This document shows, piece by piece, positions 1 to 5,453 of a DNA stretch of 5,453 bases; the first letter of the stretch is position 1, and each line of letters opens with the position of its first letter. The position numbers and the translations under genes were made by a program. The notes beneath the pieces are model-generated. The model worked only from the letters and a program-made list of their open reading frames with translations. It made no database searches and was not told where the DNA came from. Source of the stretch: Gammaproteobacteria bacterium (GTDB taxonomy: Bacteria; Pseudomonadota; Gammaproteobacteria; HK1); contig JAGRHX010001149.1 of the NCBI GenBank assembly GCA_020444775.1, positions 1 through 5,453 of the forward strand. Direction: 5' to 3'.

Positions 1-122
1 ATAACGGCGACATTGCCTGGTCGGTGGAGAACTGCGATCTGTGTCACTCGGGCAAACCGAACACGCCGACGCAGGTACACGAAAGCACGCTGCAGAAGCT
101 GGTCGCTCCGGCCAAGAAGTGA
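1..122 (+). CDS. c7-type triheme cytochrome c, C-terminal fragment (5' end outside window)
   Basis: Only the last 39 complete codons are visible (frame starting at base 3, TGA at 120-122). Bases 1-2 (AT) probably finish the His codon of a preceding CxxCH motif, because the paralogue at 3630-4085 has CGMCH directly before the matching Asn-Gly. The fragment reads N-G-D-I-A-W-S-V-E-N followed by the heme motif CDLCH and a 24-residue Lys-ending tail. The match to residues 115-131 of the 3630-4085 product is close in protein and in DNA: bases 15-50 differ from 3984-4019 at only two positions. By family it should be an exported triheme electron carrier with covalent c-type hemes. The next gene starts 11 nt after its stop, so it is co-transcribed. 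Missing residues prevent checking the signal peptide and the first two hemes. Confidence 0.88.
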   Translation, partial: NGDIAWSVENCDLCHSGKPNTPTQVHESTLQKLVAPAKK

Positions 123-124
123 GG
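121..124 (+). promoter_or_regulatory. Ribosome binding site (GAGG) for the fusion cytochrome
   Basis: GAGG lies 9 nt upstream of the ATG at 134 and overlaps the stop codon of the preceding cytochrome. It supports 134 as the start. The upstream in-frame ATG at 41 would instead put 31 polar residues in front of the signal peptide and overlap the previous gene by 82 nt. Confidence 0.6.
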
Positions 125-133
125 CGAACATCC

Positions 134-1084
134 ATGGCCAAAGCCGCTCTACAGACCCGCGATTCGCGGATGCCGGGCCCCATCCTGACCTTGATCCTCG
201 CGACCGTCGCGCTTTGCTCTGTCGCCGCCGAGTGCACCGCCCAGGCCGAGCAGGACGGCAAGACCCTGTACTCGATACGCTGCGCAGCGTGTCATGACAC
301 AGGCCTGCTCGGCGCACCCCGCGTCGACAGCCCCGACATGTGGAACGAACGCATGCAGCGCGGCCGTGGTGTGTTGCTCGACCACGCCATCAAGGGCTTC
401 AATCAGATGCCACCACGCGGCGGCAACCCGACCCTCACCGATGCACAGGTTGCCGCGGCACTCGACTACATGCTGTCTCGGGTTGCACCGGGCGAGCAAC
501 GCCCACCCGCGGCCGAGACCCGCGCCGCCGACACCGCCGCGGAAGCGTCGCCACCGCCCAGGCCGACGGCCCGGCCGGTGGCACAGACGCGCGGCGTCAA
601 CTCCTTCAACCGTCTGATGAAGCCACCGTCCAAGCGCAACCTGCCGCCGACCCAGGATGGCATCCACGATCCCGACAGTGAAGGCACACGGACCCTTCAG
701 GCACCGCGTGACGCCTTCGCCGGTCTACCCAAGAGCACCTCGGGCAATCGTGTCGACTGGGTACAGTCTCTGGACAAGGGCGCGATCGCGCCGCGCTTCG
801 ACAGGCAGGACCCGAATGCCGCGCCGGTGATCATGGACCTCAACATCGTTCGTGAGGTGAAGGGATCGATGCCGGACGTCGTGTATCCGCACAAGCAACA
901 CACCGAGTGGCTCGATTGCTCGAACTGCCACCCGGCCATCTTCGTCCCACAAAAAGGTGCCAACGCGATGAGCATGGCGGGCATTTTGCTCGGCAAGCAG
1001 TGCGGCGTCTGCCACGGCAAGGTGGCGTTCCCGGTCTCCGAATGCAGACGCTGTCACTCGGCCAAGAAATCGGGCGGCAACTGA
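134..1084 (+). CDS. Tetraheme fusion cytochrome: class I monoheme domain plus c7-type triheme domain
   Basis: The product is 316 residues. A signal peptide covers about residues 1-38 (hydrophobic core 16-32, cleavage near T-A-Q-A). Residues 39-118 resemble a small class I cytochrome c (c5/cbb3-subunit type): heme motif CAACH at 50-54 and a probable axial Met92 in N-Q-M-P-P. Residues 119-175 are a Pro/Ala/Arg-rich linker. Residues 178-308 form a c7-type triheme domain with CSNCH 262-266, CGVCH 290-294, CRRCH 304-308 and the H253-x-x-H256 pair that supplies distal ligands in this family. The C-terminal part matches the product at 3063-3614 (about 60 of 130 residues identical in a hand alignment, one gap), so this gene is that cytochrome plus an extra N-terminal domain. 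The likely role is periplasmic electron transfer between carriers of different potential, which is inferred. The stop is followed 1 nt later by the next start. Confidence 0.9.
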   Translation: MAKAALQTRDSRMPGPILTLILATVALCSVAAECTAQAEQDGKTLYSIRCAACHDTGLLGAPRVDSPDMWNERMQRGRGVLLDHAIKGFNQMPPRGGNPTLTDAQVAAALDYMLSRVAPGEQRPPAAETRAADTAAEASPPPRPTARPVAQTRGVNSFNRLMKPPSKRNLPPTQDGIHDPDSEGTRTLQAPRDAFAGLPKSTSGNRVDWVQSLDKGAIAPRFDRQDPNAAPVIMDLNIVREVKGSMPDVVYPHKQHTEWLDCSNCHPAIFVPQKGANAMSMAGILLGKQCGVCHGKVAFPVSECRRCHSAKKSGGN

Positions 1085-1085
1085 G

Positions 1086-2147
1086 ATGGCGGCGCGGTCT
1101 CGACGGCGGCGCCGCGCGTTGCGCCGGTGGCTGTACCGGGCCGCGCGCTTGGCGCCCGTACTGGCCTTCGCGGTGTTGCCCATGCGGGTGCCGGCAGCCG
1201 ATCCCGGCACCCTCCCCGCCGGCGGGGGCAGCAACACCGCTGCACCGGAGACAGCCGCCCAGGCTGCGCCGAGTCCCACCGCCGGTGATGACACGGCGGC
1301 CGCCGGCCGAACCCGCTTGATCGAGCAGAAGGTACGGCTGCTGGACACCTTGCTGCAGCGTGCGCGGGCGCGACACGAGCTCGGTGACGAGGCGCGTGCC
1401 ACCCTCGACATCGCACAACGCCTGATCGACTCGGTGCGGCATCCGGCGGAGCAATCCGACCCGCAACAGGCCAATGCCTCGTTGGGCGAGGCGCTGCGCC
1501 TGATCGGTGAGGTTTCCCGCCACCTCGCGCGGCCTTCGGCGCAGGCCGAACGGCAACGCTACGAGTCGCTACGCGCAACCCTCGACGGTCTGGTGCACTC
1601 GTACCAGCTGACCCTGGCGGCAAGACCGCCGCACGGCGAGCAGCCGGCGGCGACGCTCACGACGAGCGAGCCCCCGGACCCGACTGCCATCCTCGAGCGA
1701 CAGGCCGCCGCGATTCTCGAGCCGCAGGTCCTGCAACAGGCGCTGGACCGGGCCGCCGCACGGGCCGCGCAGGACGATCCGGTAGCCGCCACGCGAATCC
1801 TCGCGGAGATCTATCAGCCGCTGGTCGAAGCGCTCGCCCGCCTGCGTGCGCACGAGACGGTGTCCCATCGACTGGTCTTCGAAACGCCTCAGGCCGAGCT
1901 CGACTACGAGCTTCAGCGTCTACGCAGCAACCATCTGCTGGTCCAGCTGATGGTCGAGGAGCGTGCGCCGTCCGCCAGCCGTCGTCAGGAGATAGATGCC
2001 GATGTCGAGAATGCCCGACGACTCGAGGAGATATGCATCGAACAGCGCGCCGCCGGTGACCTGGGCGCGGCGATCCGCAGCGCCGAGGGTGCCAATCAGC
2101 ACCTGAGCCGCGCGCTACGCAAGACCGGGATCTATGTCGGTCAATAG
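1086..2147 (+). CDS. Exported helix-rich protein of unknown function, paralogue of the next gene
   Basis: The product is 353 residues with no CxxCH motif and a single Cys (317), so it does not bind c-type heme. The very Arg-rich N terminus (R4-R14) and hydrophobic stretch 22-32 look like a signal peptide cleaved near V-P-A (35-37). Residues 38-74 are a low-complexity Ala/Gly/Pro/Thr segment. From 75 to the end the sequence is almost all predicted amphipathic helix, interrupted by a Pro-rich break at 180-200. It aligns over most of its length with the following product: L-G-E-A at 133-136, the F-x(5)-E-x(2)-Y-E region at 265-275, and the terminus A-L-R-x-x-G-I-Y at 343-350. The helix pairs recall TPR-like repeats, but I see no clean TPR consensus. 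The start lies 1 nt after the previous stop with no strong Shine-Dalgarno sequence, which suggests translational coupling. Function is unknown; its place among cytochromes suggests a scaffold or binding partner. Confidence 0.85.
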   Translation: MAARSRRRRRALRRWLYRAARLAPVLAFAVLPMRVPAADPGTLPAGGGSNTAAPETAAQAAPSPTAGDDTAAAGRTRLIEQKVRLLDTLLQRARARHELGDEARATLDIAQRLIDSVRHPAEQSDPQQANASLGEALRLIGEVSRHLARPSAQAERQRYESLRATLDGLVHSYQLTLAARPPHGEQPAATLTTSEPPDPTAILERQAAAILEPQVLQQALDRAAARAAQDDPVAATRILAEIYQPLVEALARLRAHETVSHRLVFETPQAELDYELQRLRSNHLLVQLMVEERAPSASRRQEIDADVENARRLEEICIEQRAAGDLGAAIRSAEGANQHLSRALRKTGIYVGQ

Positions 2148-2152
2148 ACAAC

Positions 2153-2158
2153 GAGACG
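2153..2158 (+). promoter_or_regulatory. Probable ribosome binding site (GAGACG) for the second helical protein
   Basis: A weak purine-rich site ends 5 nt before the ATG at 2164. It favours that start over the in-frame ATG at 2134, which lies inside the previous gene and would add ten polar residues before the signal peptide. Confidence 0.4.
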
Positions 2159-2163
2159 AACCC

Positions 2164-3066
2164 ATGACTCGCATGATACATGCCATCCATTCCCGTCATG
2201 CCCGCAGAGACCGCCGCCTTTCGTGGTTGGCCGCGGTGACATCGACCCTGCTGCTGGTGATGAGCGCATACGCGAGCACCGACCAGGACCTTGAGAATCG
2301 ATTCGCGAACGTGCAGCGGCTCATCGAGACCTCATCGGGGGCACAACGCGTGCAGGACAGCGACAGTGCCGAGGCACGCGCGCGTCGTCAGCAGGCCCGG
2401 GCCCTGCTGGAGCGGGCCGACGCCGCTCGGCAACGGGGAGACGCCGCCGCGGCGCGCGAGCTGCTCGGTGAGGCATCCAGGACGATGTTCGATGCGGTTC
2501 GGTTGGCAGGCACGCCGGAGTCGCTGAAGACAAAGCACAACGACGACTTCGACGCTCGACGACGCAGCCTGGAGGCGCTGACCACTGCCTTGCAGCGAAT
2601 CTCCACCGAGAAGGGACGCGGCGAGCGCTTTCGCACCTTGCTCCAGGAGCTGGACACACTGGTGGCGCGGGCCGTGCAGCTGCGCAACGGCAATCAGATG
2701 GATGAAGGCCGCGCGTTGCTCGACCAGGCCTATGACAAGGCCAAACGCGGTGTCGAGCAGCTACGGGGCGGCGATACCCTGGTGCGTTCGCTGAACTTTG
2801 CAAGCAAGGAGGAGGAGTACCACTACGAGGTGGATCGCAATGACACCCATCGGATGCTTCTCGAGGTGCTCGGCAAGGAGAGCGACGGCGGCGGTCAGAT
2901 GGCCCGCATGACCGCATCCTTCGTCGACCAGGCGACGGACCTGCGCAGCCGGGCCGAAGGCCAGGCACGTGCGGGCAACTATGCGGCGGCGGTGAAGACC
3001 CTGGAACAGTCCACCCAGCATCTGATCCGGGCATTGCGCAGCTCTGGCATCTACATACCGGGATGA
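2164..3066 (+). CDS. Exported helix-rich protein of unknown function, second paralogue
   Basis: From ATG 2164 the product is 300 residues without any Cys, so it is heme-free. A basic n-region (R11-R18) and hydrophobic core 19-35 precede a good signal-peptidase site, A-Y-A (35-37). The mature part is strongly helical and charged. Residues 69-115 and 255-295 look like antiparallel helical hairpins containing G-D/G-N turns (G92-D93, G271-N272) as in TPR-like folds, without a convincing TPR consensus. It shares with the previous product L-G-E-A (101-104), N-F with E-x(2)-Y-x-Y-E near 211-222, a following H-x-L-L-type segment, and the end A-L-R-x-x-G-I-Y (290-297). The next gene starts inside its stop codon (ATGA, 4-nt overlap), so the two are translationally coupled. 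I do not recognise a function. A structural or assembly role beside the periplasmic cytochromes is plausible but inferred. Confidence 0.86.
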   Translation: MTRMIHAIHSRHARRDRRLSWLAAVTSTLLLVMSAYASTDQDLENRFANVQRLIETSSGAQRVQDSDSAEARARRQQARALLERADAARQRGDAAAARELLGEASRTMFDAVRLAGTPESLKTKHNDDFDARRRSLEALTTALQRISTEKGRGERFRTLLQELDTLVARAVQLRNGNQMDEGRALLDQAYDKAKRGVEQLRGGDTLVRSLNFASKEEEYHYEVDRNDTHRMLLEVLGKESDGGGQMARMTASFVDQATDLRSRAEGQARAGNYAAAVKTLEQSTQHLIRALRSSGIYIPG

Positions 3067-3614
3067 GTCGGATGATGCGCCTGCTTCCGGGCCGACTGCC
3101 AGCGCGAGCCGCTCTCTGCGCCGCGCTCGTGCTGCTCGTGCTCAGCACCTTGAGCTACGCCCAGCACTGGAAATCGCTGCGCGAGGATCAGCTCCACGAT
3201 CCGCAGTCCCAGGCCATCGAGCTGCTCCAGGAGCCGGCCGAGGCGCTCTCCATCCTGCCACCGGACACGGCCGGCAATCAGGTCCGCTGGGTCAAGGCCC
3301 TGGAAGACGGTTACATCTCGCCACGCACCAACATCCTTCCCGATACCGATGTCCAGATCCTCGATCTGGACGTGCTCATGAAGCGCACGGCGGAGATGCC
3401 CATGGTGTTGTTTCCACACAAGCCACATACACAGTGGCTCGATTGCGCGAACTGCCACGACAAGATCTTCAAGGCCAAGGCCGGTGCCACGCCGGTCAAC
3501 ATGTTCCAGATCCTGCAGGGTAACTATTGCGGTCAGTGTCACGGCGCGGTCGCGTTTCCGCTCACCGAATGCAAGCGCTGCCACAGCGTGCCGCGCAAGA
3601 ACATGATCCGCTGA
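3063..3614 (+). CDS. c7-type triheme cytochrome c, periplasmic
   Basis: The product is 183 residues with a signal peptide cleaved at about S-Y-A (31-33). Residues 45-115 are a heme-free lead-in (H-D-P-Q-S at 45-49, then G-N-Q-V-R-W around 71-76) shared with the fusion cytochrome at 134-1084 but missing from the 3630-4085 product. The heme domain has the distal pair H119-x-x-H122, then CANCH 128-132, CGQCH 156-160 and CKRCH 170-174. The 28- and 14-residue spacings fit the c7/triheme branch of the cytochrome c3 family, whose members carry electrons through the periplasm. No His lies between the first and second heme motifs. A conserved Met147 stands there instead and could be the sixth ligand of one heme, unless H35 or H45 serves. 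The start overlaps the previous stop (ATGA); in-frame ATGs at 3072 and 3075 are possible alternatives. Confidence 0.92.
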   Translation: MSRMMRLLPGRLPARAALCAALVLLVLSTLSYAQHWKSLREDQLHDPQSQAIELLQEPAEALSILPPDTAGNQVRWVKALEDGYISPRTNILPDTDVQILDLDVLMKRTAEMPMVLFPHKPHTQWLDCANCHDKIFKAKAGATPVNMFQILQGNYCGQCHGAVAFPLTECKRCHSVPRKNMIR

Positions 3615-3629
3615 AGAGATGCCGCCCCG

Positions 3630-4085
3630 ATGAGCTATGCGCCAATCGCTGACGATCCGCGGCCCAAGCACCATCGCCGCTCACCGCGGCGCCTCGCGAC
3701 GTCGCGCGCTCGATTGCCGCGCCTGCTCGTCCTGTTGACACTGTGGCTCGCGGTGCTAAGCCCGGTGGGTCACGCAGAGTACGGCGACGTCGTGCTCAAC
3801 AAACGCTCTGAGCAAGAAGGCATGCGTCCGGTGATCTTTCCACACTGGTTTCACCGCATTCGCTTTCGCTGCAAGGTCTGTCACCATGAGCTCGGCTTCG
3901 AGATGCGAGCCGGCGCCAACGATATCGACATGGCCGCCATCGTCGACGGCCGGTACTGTGGAATGTGCCACAACGGCACCGTGGCCTGGTCGGTCGAGAA
4001 CTGCGATCTCTGTCACTCGGGTCTGCCCGGGCTCGAGACCGGCATCGTCGGTGGACATCAAACCACCGGCCCGGGGCGATGGTGA
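3630..4085 (+). CDS. Short c7-type triheme cytochrome c, periplasmic
   Basis: The product is 151 residues. The N terminus is long and basic (residues 1-31), then a hydrophobic core 32-43 and cleavage near G-H-A (47-49). The mature protein is only about 100 residues, the size of a minimal triheme domain. It has the distal pair H72-x-x-H75 and heme motifs CKVCH 81-85, CGMCH 110-114 and CDLCH 125-129. Met101 sits where the other triheme domains also carry Met. Its last 30 residues before the tail match the truncated cytochrome at 1-122, its closest relative here. A purine-rich GAAGAG at 3613-3618 precedes ATG 3630. A TTG at 3714 would give a more typical 21-residue signal peptide but has no clear ribosome binding site, so I kept the ATG. 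The next gene overlaps its 3' end. Likely a soluble electron shuttle (family-based inference). Confidence 0.9.
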   Translation: MSYAPIADDPRPKHHRRSPRRLATSRARLPRLLVLLTLWLAVLSPVGHAEYGDVVLNKRSEQEGMRPVIFPHWFHRIRFRCKVCHHELGFEMRAGANDIDMAAIVDGRYCGMCHNGTVAWSVENCDLCHSGLPGLETGIVGGHQTTGPGRW

Positions 4086-5227
4086 GCTCGCCCGCCCGGG
4101 CCATGGACCGATTGTTTCGACCCGTTTCGGGTGGCTCGCTGGCCCAGCAGGGGCCGCGGTCGACCTTTGTCGTGGTGGTGGCACTTTTCGCGATGCTGGC
4201 GTTGGGCGGCTGCGCCGAGCCCGAGCCAAAGGTCATGCGGCTGGCCACGGGTGACGATGCCGAGGGCCGCCCCATACTCTGGCCGTCCCTGCCCGAGACG
4301 CCACGCTACGCGTACGTGGGCGAGCTGACCGGAGAGCCGAACTTCGAACCGGTCAAAGGCCCGGGCGAGCGGTCGACCGCGGTCCGCGTGCTTTCATGGC
4401 TGGCCGGGCTGGGACTCGACGAGCCGCGTCCGCTGGTTCTGCAGCGCCCGCAAAGCGGTGTCACCGACCGCACGGGCCGAATTCTCGTCACGGATGTCAG
4501 TCATCGTGCCGTGTTCGTCTTCGATCCGGTCGACGCACGGCTGGAGGTCTGGGCCAGCGCGGCCGATGCCACCCCCTTCGAGGCGCCGATCGGCATCGTC
4601 GCGACAGACGAGGGCTTTCTGGTCACGGACGCCGAGCTCGGCGCCGTGTTCCGCTTGGGTCACGACGGCCGTCCGCTGGGGCAGTTCGGCGGCGACGCGC
4701 TGATACGGCCGACGGGTATCACCAGGGACACCGCGGGCGGCCGCATATTCGTCGCCGACACACGCGCCAACGACATCAAGATATTCGACGACGCGGGTCT
4801 GCTGATCGATTACGTCGGTCGCTCCGGCGATGCCAGGGGCGAGCTCAACTCGCCCACCCACATCAGCTACGCGGACGGCAGACTCTATGTGGTCGACACC
4901 CTCAACTCGCGTGTACAGGTGTTCGACAGCGATGGCCGGGTCCTGAACGTGTTCGGCGAACGTGGCCTGTATGTCGGCAACCTGGCACGACCCAAGGGCA
5001 TCGCGGTCGATGCCAGTGGCAACATCTATGTCGTCGAAGGACTCTACGATCACCTGCTCGTCTTCGACCGCGACGGTCACTTCCTGCTGCCGATCGGCGG
5101 CACCGGCAAGGCGCCGGGTCAGTTCTACCTCCCCGCCGGGGTGTGGACCGATGCGCGAAGCCGGGTCTACGTGGCGGACATGTTCAACGGCCGAGTGTCG
5201 ATATTCCAGTTCCTGGGAGGCTCGTGA
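4079..5227 (+). CDS. NHL-repeat six-bladed beta-propeller lipoprotein
   Basis: From ATG 4079 the product is 382 residues. A hydrophobic segment (30-43) ends in a lipobox, L-G-G-C, with the lipidated Cys at 45. The next residues are Ala-Glu, not Asp at mature position 2, which by the +2 rule favours the outer membrane. Residues 66-92 carry a W-P-S-L-P-E-T-P-R-Y-x-Y-V-G motif that I recall from propeller proteins encoded beside multiheme cytochromes. Six NHL-type repeats follow, each with a Pro-Gly-type turn and a V-x-D strand: about 119-149, 168-197, 210-240, 257-286, 303-333 and 350-379, enough for one complete propeller. There is no CxxCH motif. NHL propellers mostly mediate protein-protein contacts, so docking or assembly of the cytochrome complex is the likely role. 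The start is uncertain: ATG 4079 overlaps the previous gene by 7 nt, GTG 4082 gives a 4-nt GTGA overlap with GGGG 5 nt upstream, and ATG 4103 is also possible. Confidence 0.9.
   Translation: MVSSPARAMDRLFRPVSGGSLAQQGPRSTFVVVVALFAMLALGGCAEPEPKVMRLATGDDAEGRPILWPSLPETPRYAYVGELTGEPNFEPVKGPGERSTAVRVLSWLAGLGLDEPRPLVLQRPQSGVTDRTGRILVTDVSHRAVFVFDPVDARLEVWASAADATPFEAPIGIVATDEGFLVTDAELGAVFRLGHDGRPLGQFGGDALIRPTGITRDTAGGRIFVADTRANDIKIFDDAGLLIDYVGRSGDARGELNSPTHISYADGRLYVVDTLNSRVQVFDSDGRVLNVFGERGLYVGNLARPKGIAVDASGNIYVVEGLYDHLLVFDRDGHFLLPIGGTGKAPGQFYLPAGVWTDARSRVYVADMFNGRVSIFQFLGGS
5215..5220 (+). promoter_or_regulatory. Ribosome binding site (GGGAGG) for the terminal multiheme cytochrome
   Basis: This is the strongest Shine-Dalgarno sequence in the window, 6 nt before ATG 5227 and inside the end of the propeller gene. 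It favours ATG 5227 over the adjacent in-frame GTG 5224. It may mean that the last cytochrome is translated more strongly than its upstream neighbours. Confidence 0.65.
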
Positions 5228-5453
5228 TGGGCGTGGCCGCAACCACCCGACTCGCTCCGCATCGCGCCGCTCGGCGAGGCGCGTGTCTCGCGCTCGGCGC
5301 CGCCTTGCTCGCGCTGGCCGGCGCACTGCCGTGGAACGCGGCGCTCGCGGCACGCATCTCGGACGTGACCAACACCAGGCACAACCTCTCGGCCAGTGGT
5401 CCGGGCCCGGTCAAGGCCACCCAGGAGAGCCAGATCTGCGTCTTCTGCCACAC
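5227..5453 (+). CDS. Multiheme cytochrome c, N-terminal fragment (3' end outside window)
   Basis: Seventy-five codons are visible before the window ends in the middle of a codon. Residues 1-41 form a signal peptide with basic residues at 8-17, a Leu/Ala core at 20-34 and a probable A-L-A cleavage site. The mature start contains R-H-N-L-S-A-S-G-P-G (51-60), then V-K-A-T-x-E (62-67), then the first heme motif I-C-V-F-C-H at 70-75. From memory this combination is typical of the N terminus of larger multiheme cytochromes with many, often paired, CxxCH motifs (cytochrome c3 / doubled-CxxCH superfamily), where the next residues are commonly Thr-Pro-His. The start overlaps the propeller stop by 1 nt (TGATG), so the two are coupled. 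It is probably the main terminal or extracellular heme protein of the operon. Heme number and final location cannot be judged from this fragment. Confidence 0.85.
   Translation, partial: MGVAATTRLAPHRAARRGACLALGAALLALAGALPWNAALAARISDVTNTRHNLSASGPGPVKATQESQICVFCH

Noticed and set aside
41..133. N-terminal extension of the fusion cytochrome to an ATG at 41
   Set aside because: It would add 31 polar residues before the signal peptide and overlap the preceding cytochrome by 82 nt. ATG 134 has GAGG 9 nt upstream.
215..235. Possible lipobox in the fusion cytochrome (Cys28 or Cys34)
   Set aside because: The residues before these Cys are Leu and Glu, not Gly, Ala or Ser, so an ordinary signal-peptidase I site is the better reading.
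725..1556. Overlapping minus-strand open frames opposite the fusion cytochrome and first helical gene
   Set aside because: Their low-complexity Arg/Ala/Gly composition is typical of antisense shadows in GC-rich DNA, with no signal peptide, motif or ribosome binding site.
1086..3066. Calling the two helical proteins TPR proteins
   Set aside because: The helical hairpins are TPR-like in feel, but I could not fit the consensus spacing over consecutive repeats, so I left them as unknown helical proteins.
2321..3148. Minus-strand open frame opposite the second helical protein
   Set aside because: It is rich in Arg, Pro, Ser and Cys without any motif. The plus-strand gene is supported by its paralogue and signal peptide.
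3965..4078. N-terminal extension of the propeller lipoprotein into the preceding cytochrome gene
   Set aside because: The extra 38 residues are an Arg-rich out-of-frame reading of the triheme cytochrome's heme region. A lipoprotein signal needs its hydrophobic segment nearer the start.
4394..5353. Long minus-strand open frame opposite the propeller gene (about 319 codons)
   Set aside because: It mirrors the codon periodicity of the well-supported propeller gene in GC-rich DNA, has no recognisable domain and would span two real genes.

Overview
The window is a GC-rich stretch (roughly two thirds G+C by eye) coding on one strand only. It holds eight consecutive plus-strand genes separated by 16 nt or less, several overlapping by 1 to 7 nt. 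This looks like the interior of one operon: I see no promoter, terminator, RNA gene, mobile element or CRISPR array, and the operon runs off both ends. Base composition, Arg/Ala-rich signal peptides and the multiheme c-type cytochromes suggest a Gram-negative bacterium, most likely a proteobacterium. I cannot fix the genus from sequence alone.

Layout, left to right: (1) the tail of a c7-type triheme cytochrome (1-122); (2) a four-heme fusion cytochrome, a class I monoheme domain joined by a Pro/Ala-rich linker to a triheme c7-type domain (134-1084); (3) and (4) two exported, heme-free, helix-rich proteins that are paralogues of each other (1086-2147, 2164-3066); (5) a triheme cytochrome paralogous to the C-terminal half of gene 2 (3063-3614); (6) a shorter triheme cytochrome paralogous to the truncated first gene (3630-4085); (7) an NHL-repeat six-bladed beta-propeller lipoprotein (4079-5227); (8) the start of another exported multiheme cytochrome, cut by the window end after its first heme motif (5227-5453). 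At least 12 CxxCH heme-attachment motifs lie in the window.

Every complete product carries an export signal, so the products act in the periplasm, at the outer membrane or outside the cell. The likely joint role is an electron-transfer chain or conduit (extracellular electron transfer or a related respiratory process): small soluble cytochromes as carriers, the propeller lipoprotein as an assembly or docking factor, and the last gene as a larger electron-accepting or conducting cytochrome. This role is inferred from family knowledge and context. The two helical proteins have no function I recognise and are the least explained part. The gene order is near-mirror: triheme A, triheme B (fused), helical, helical, triheme B', triheme A'.
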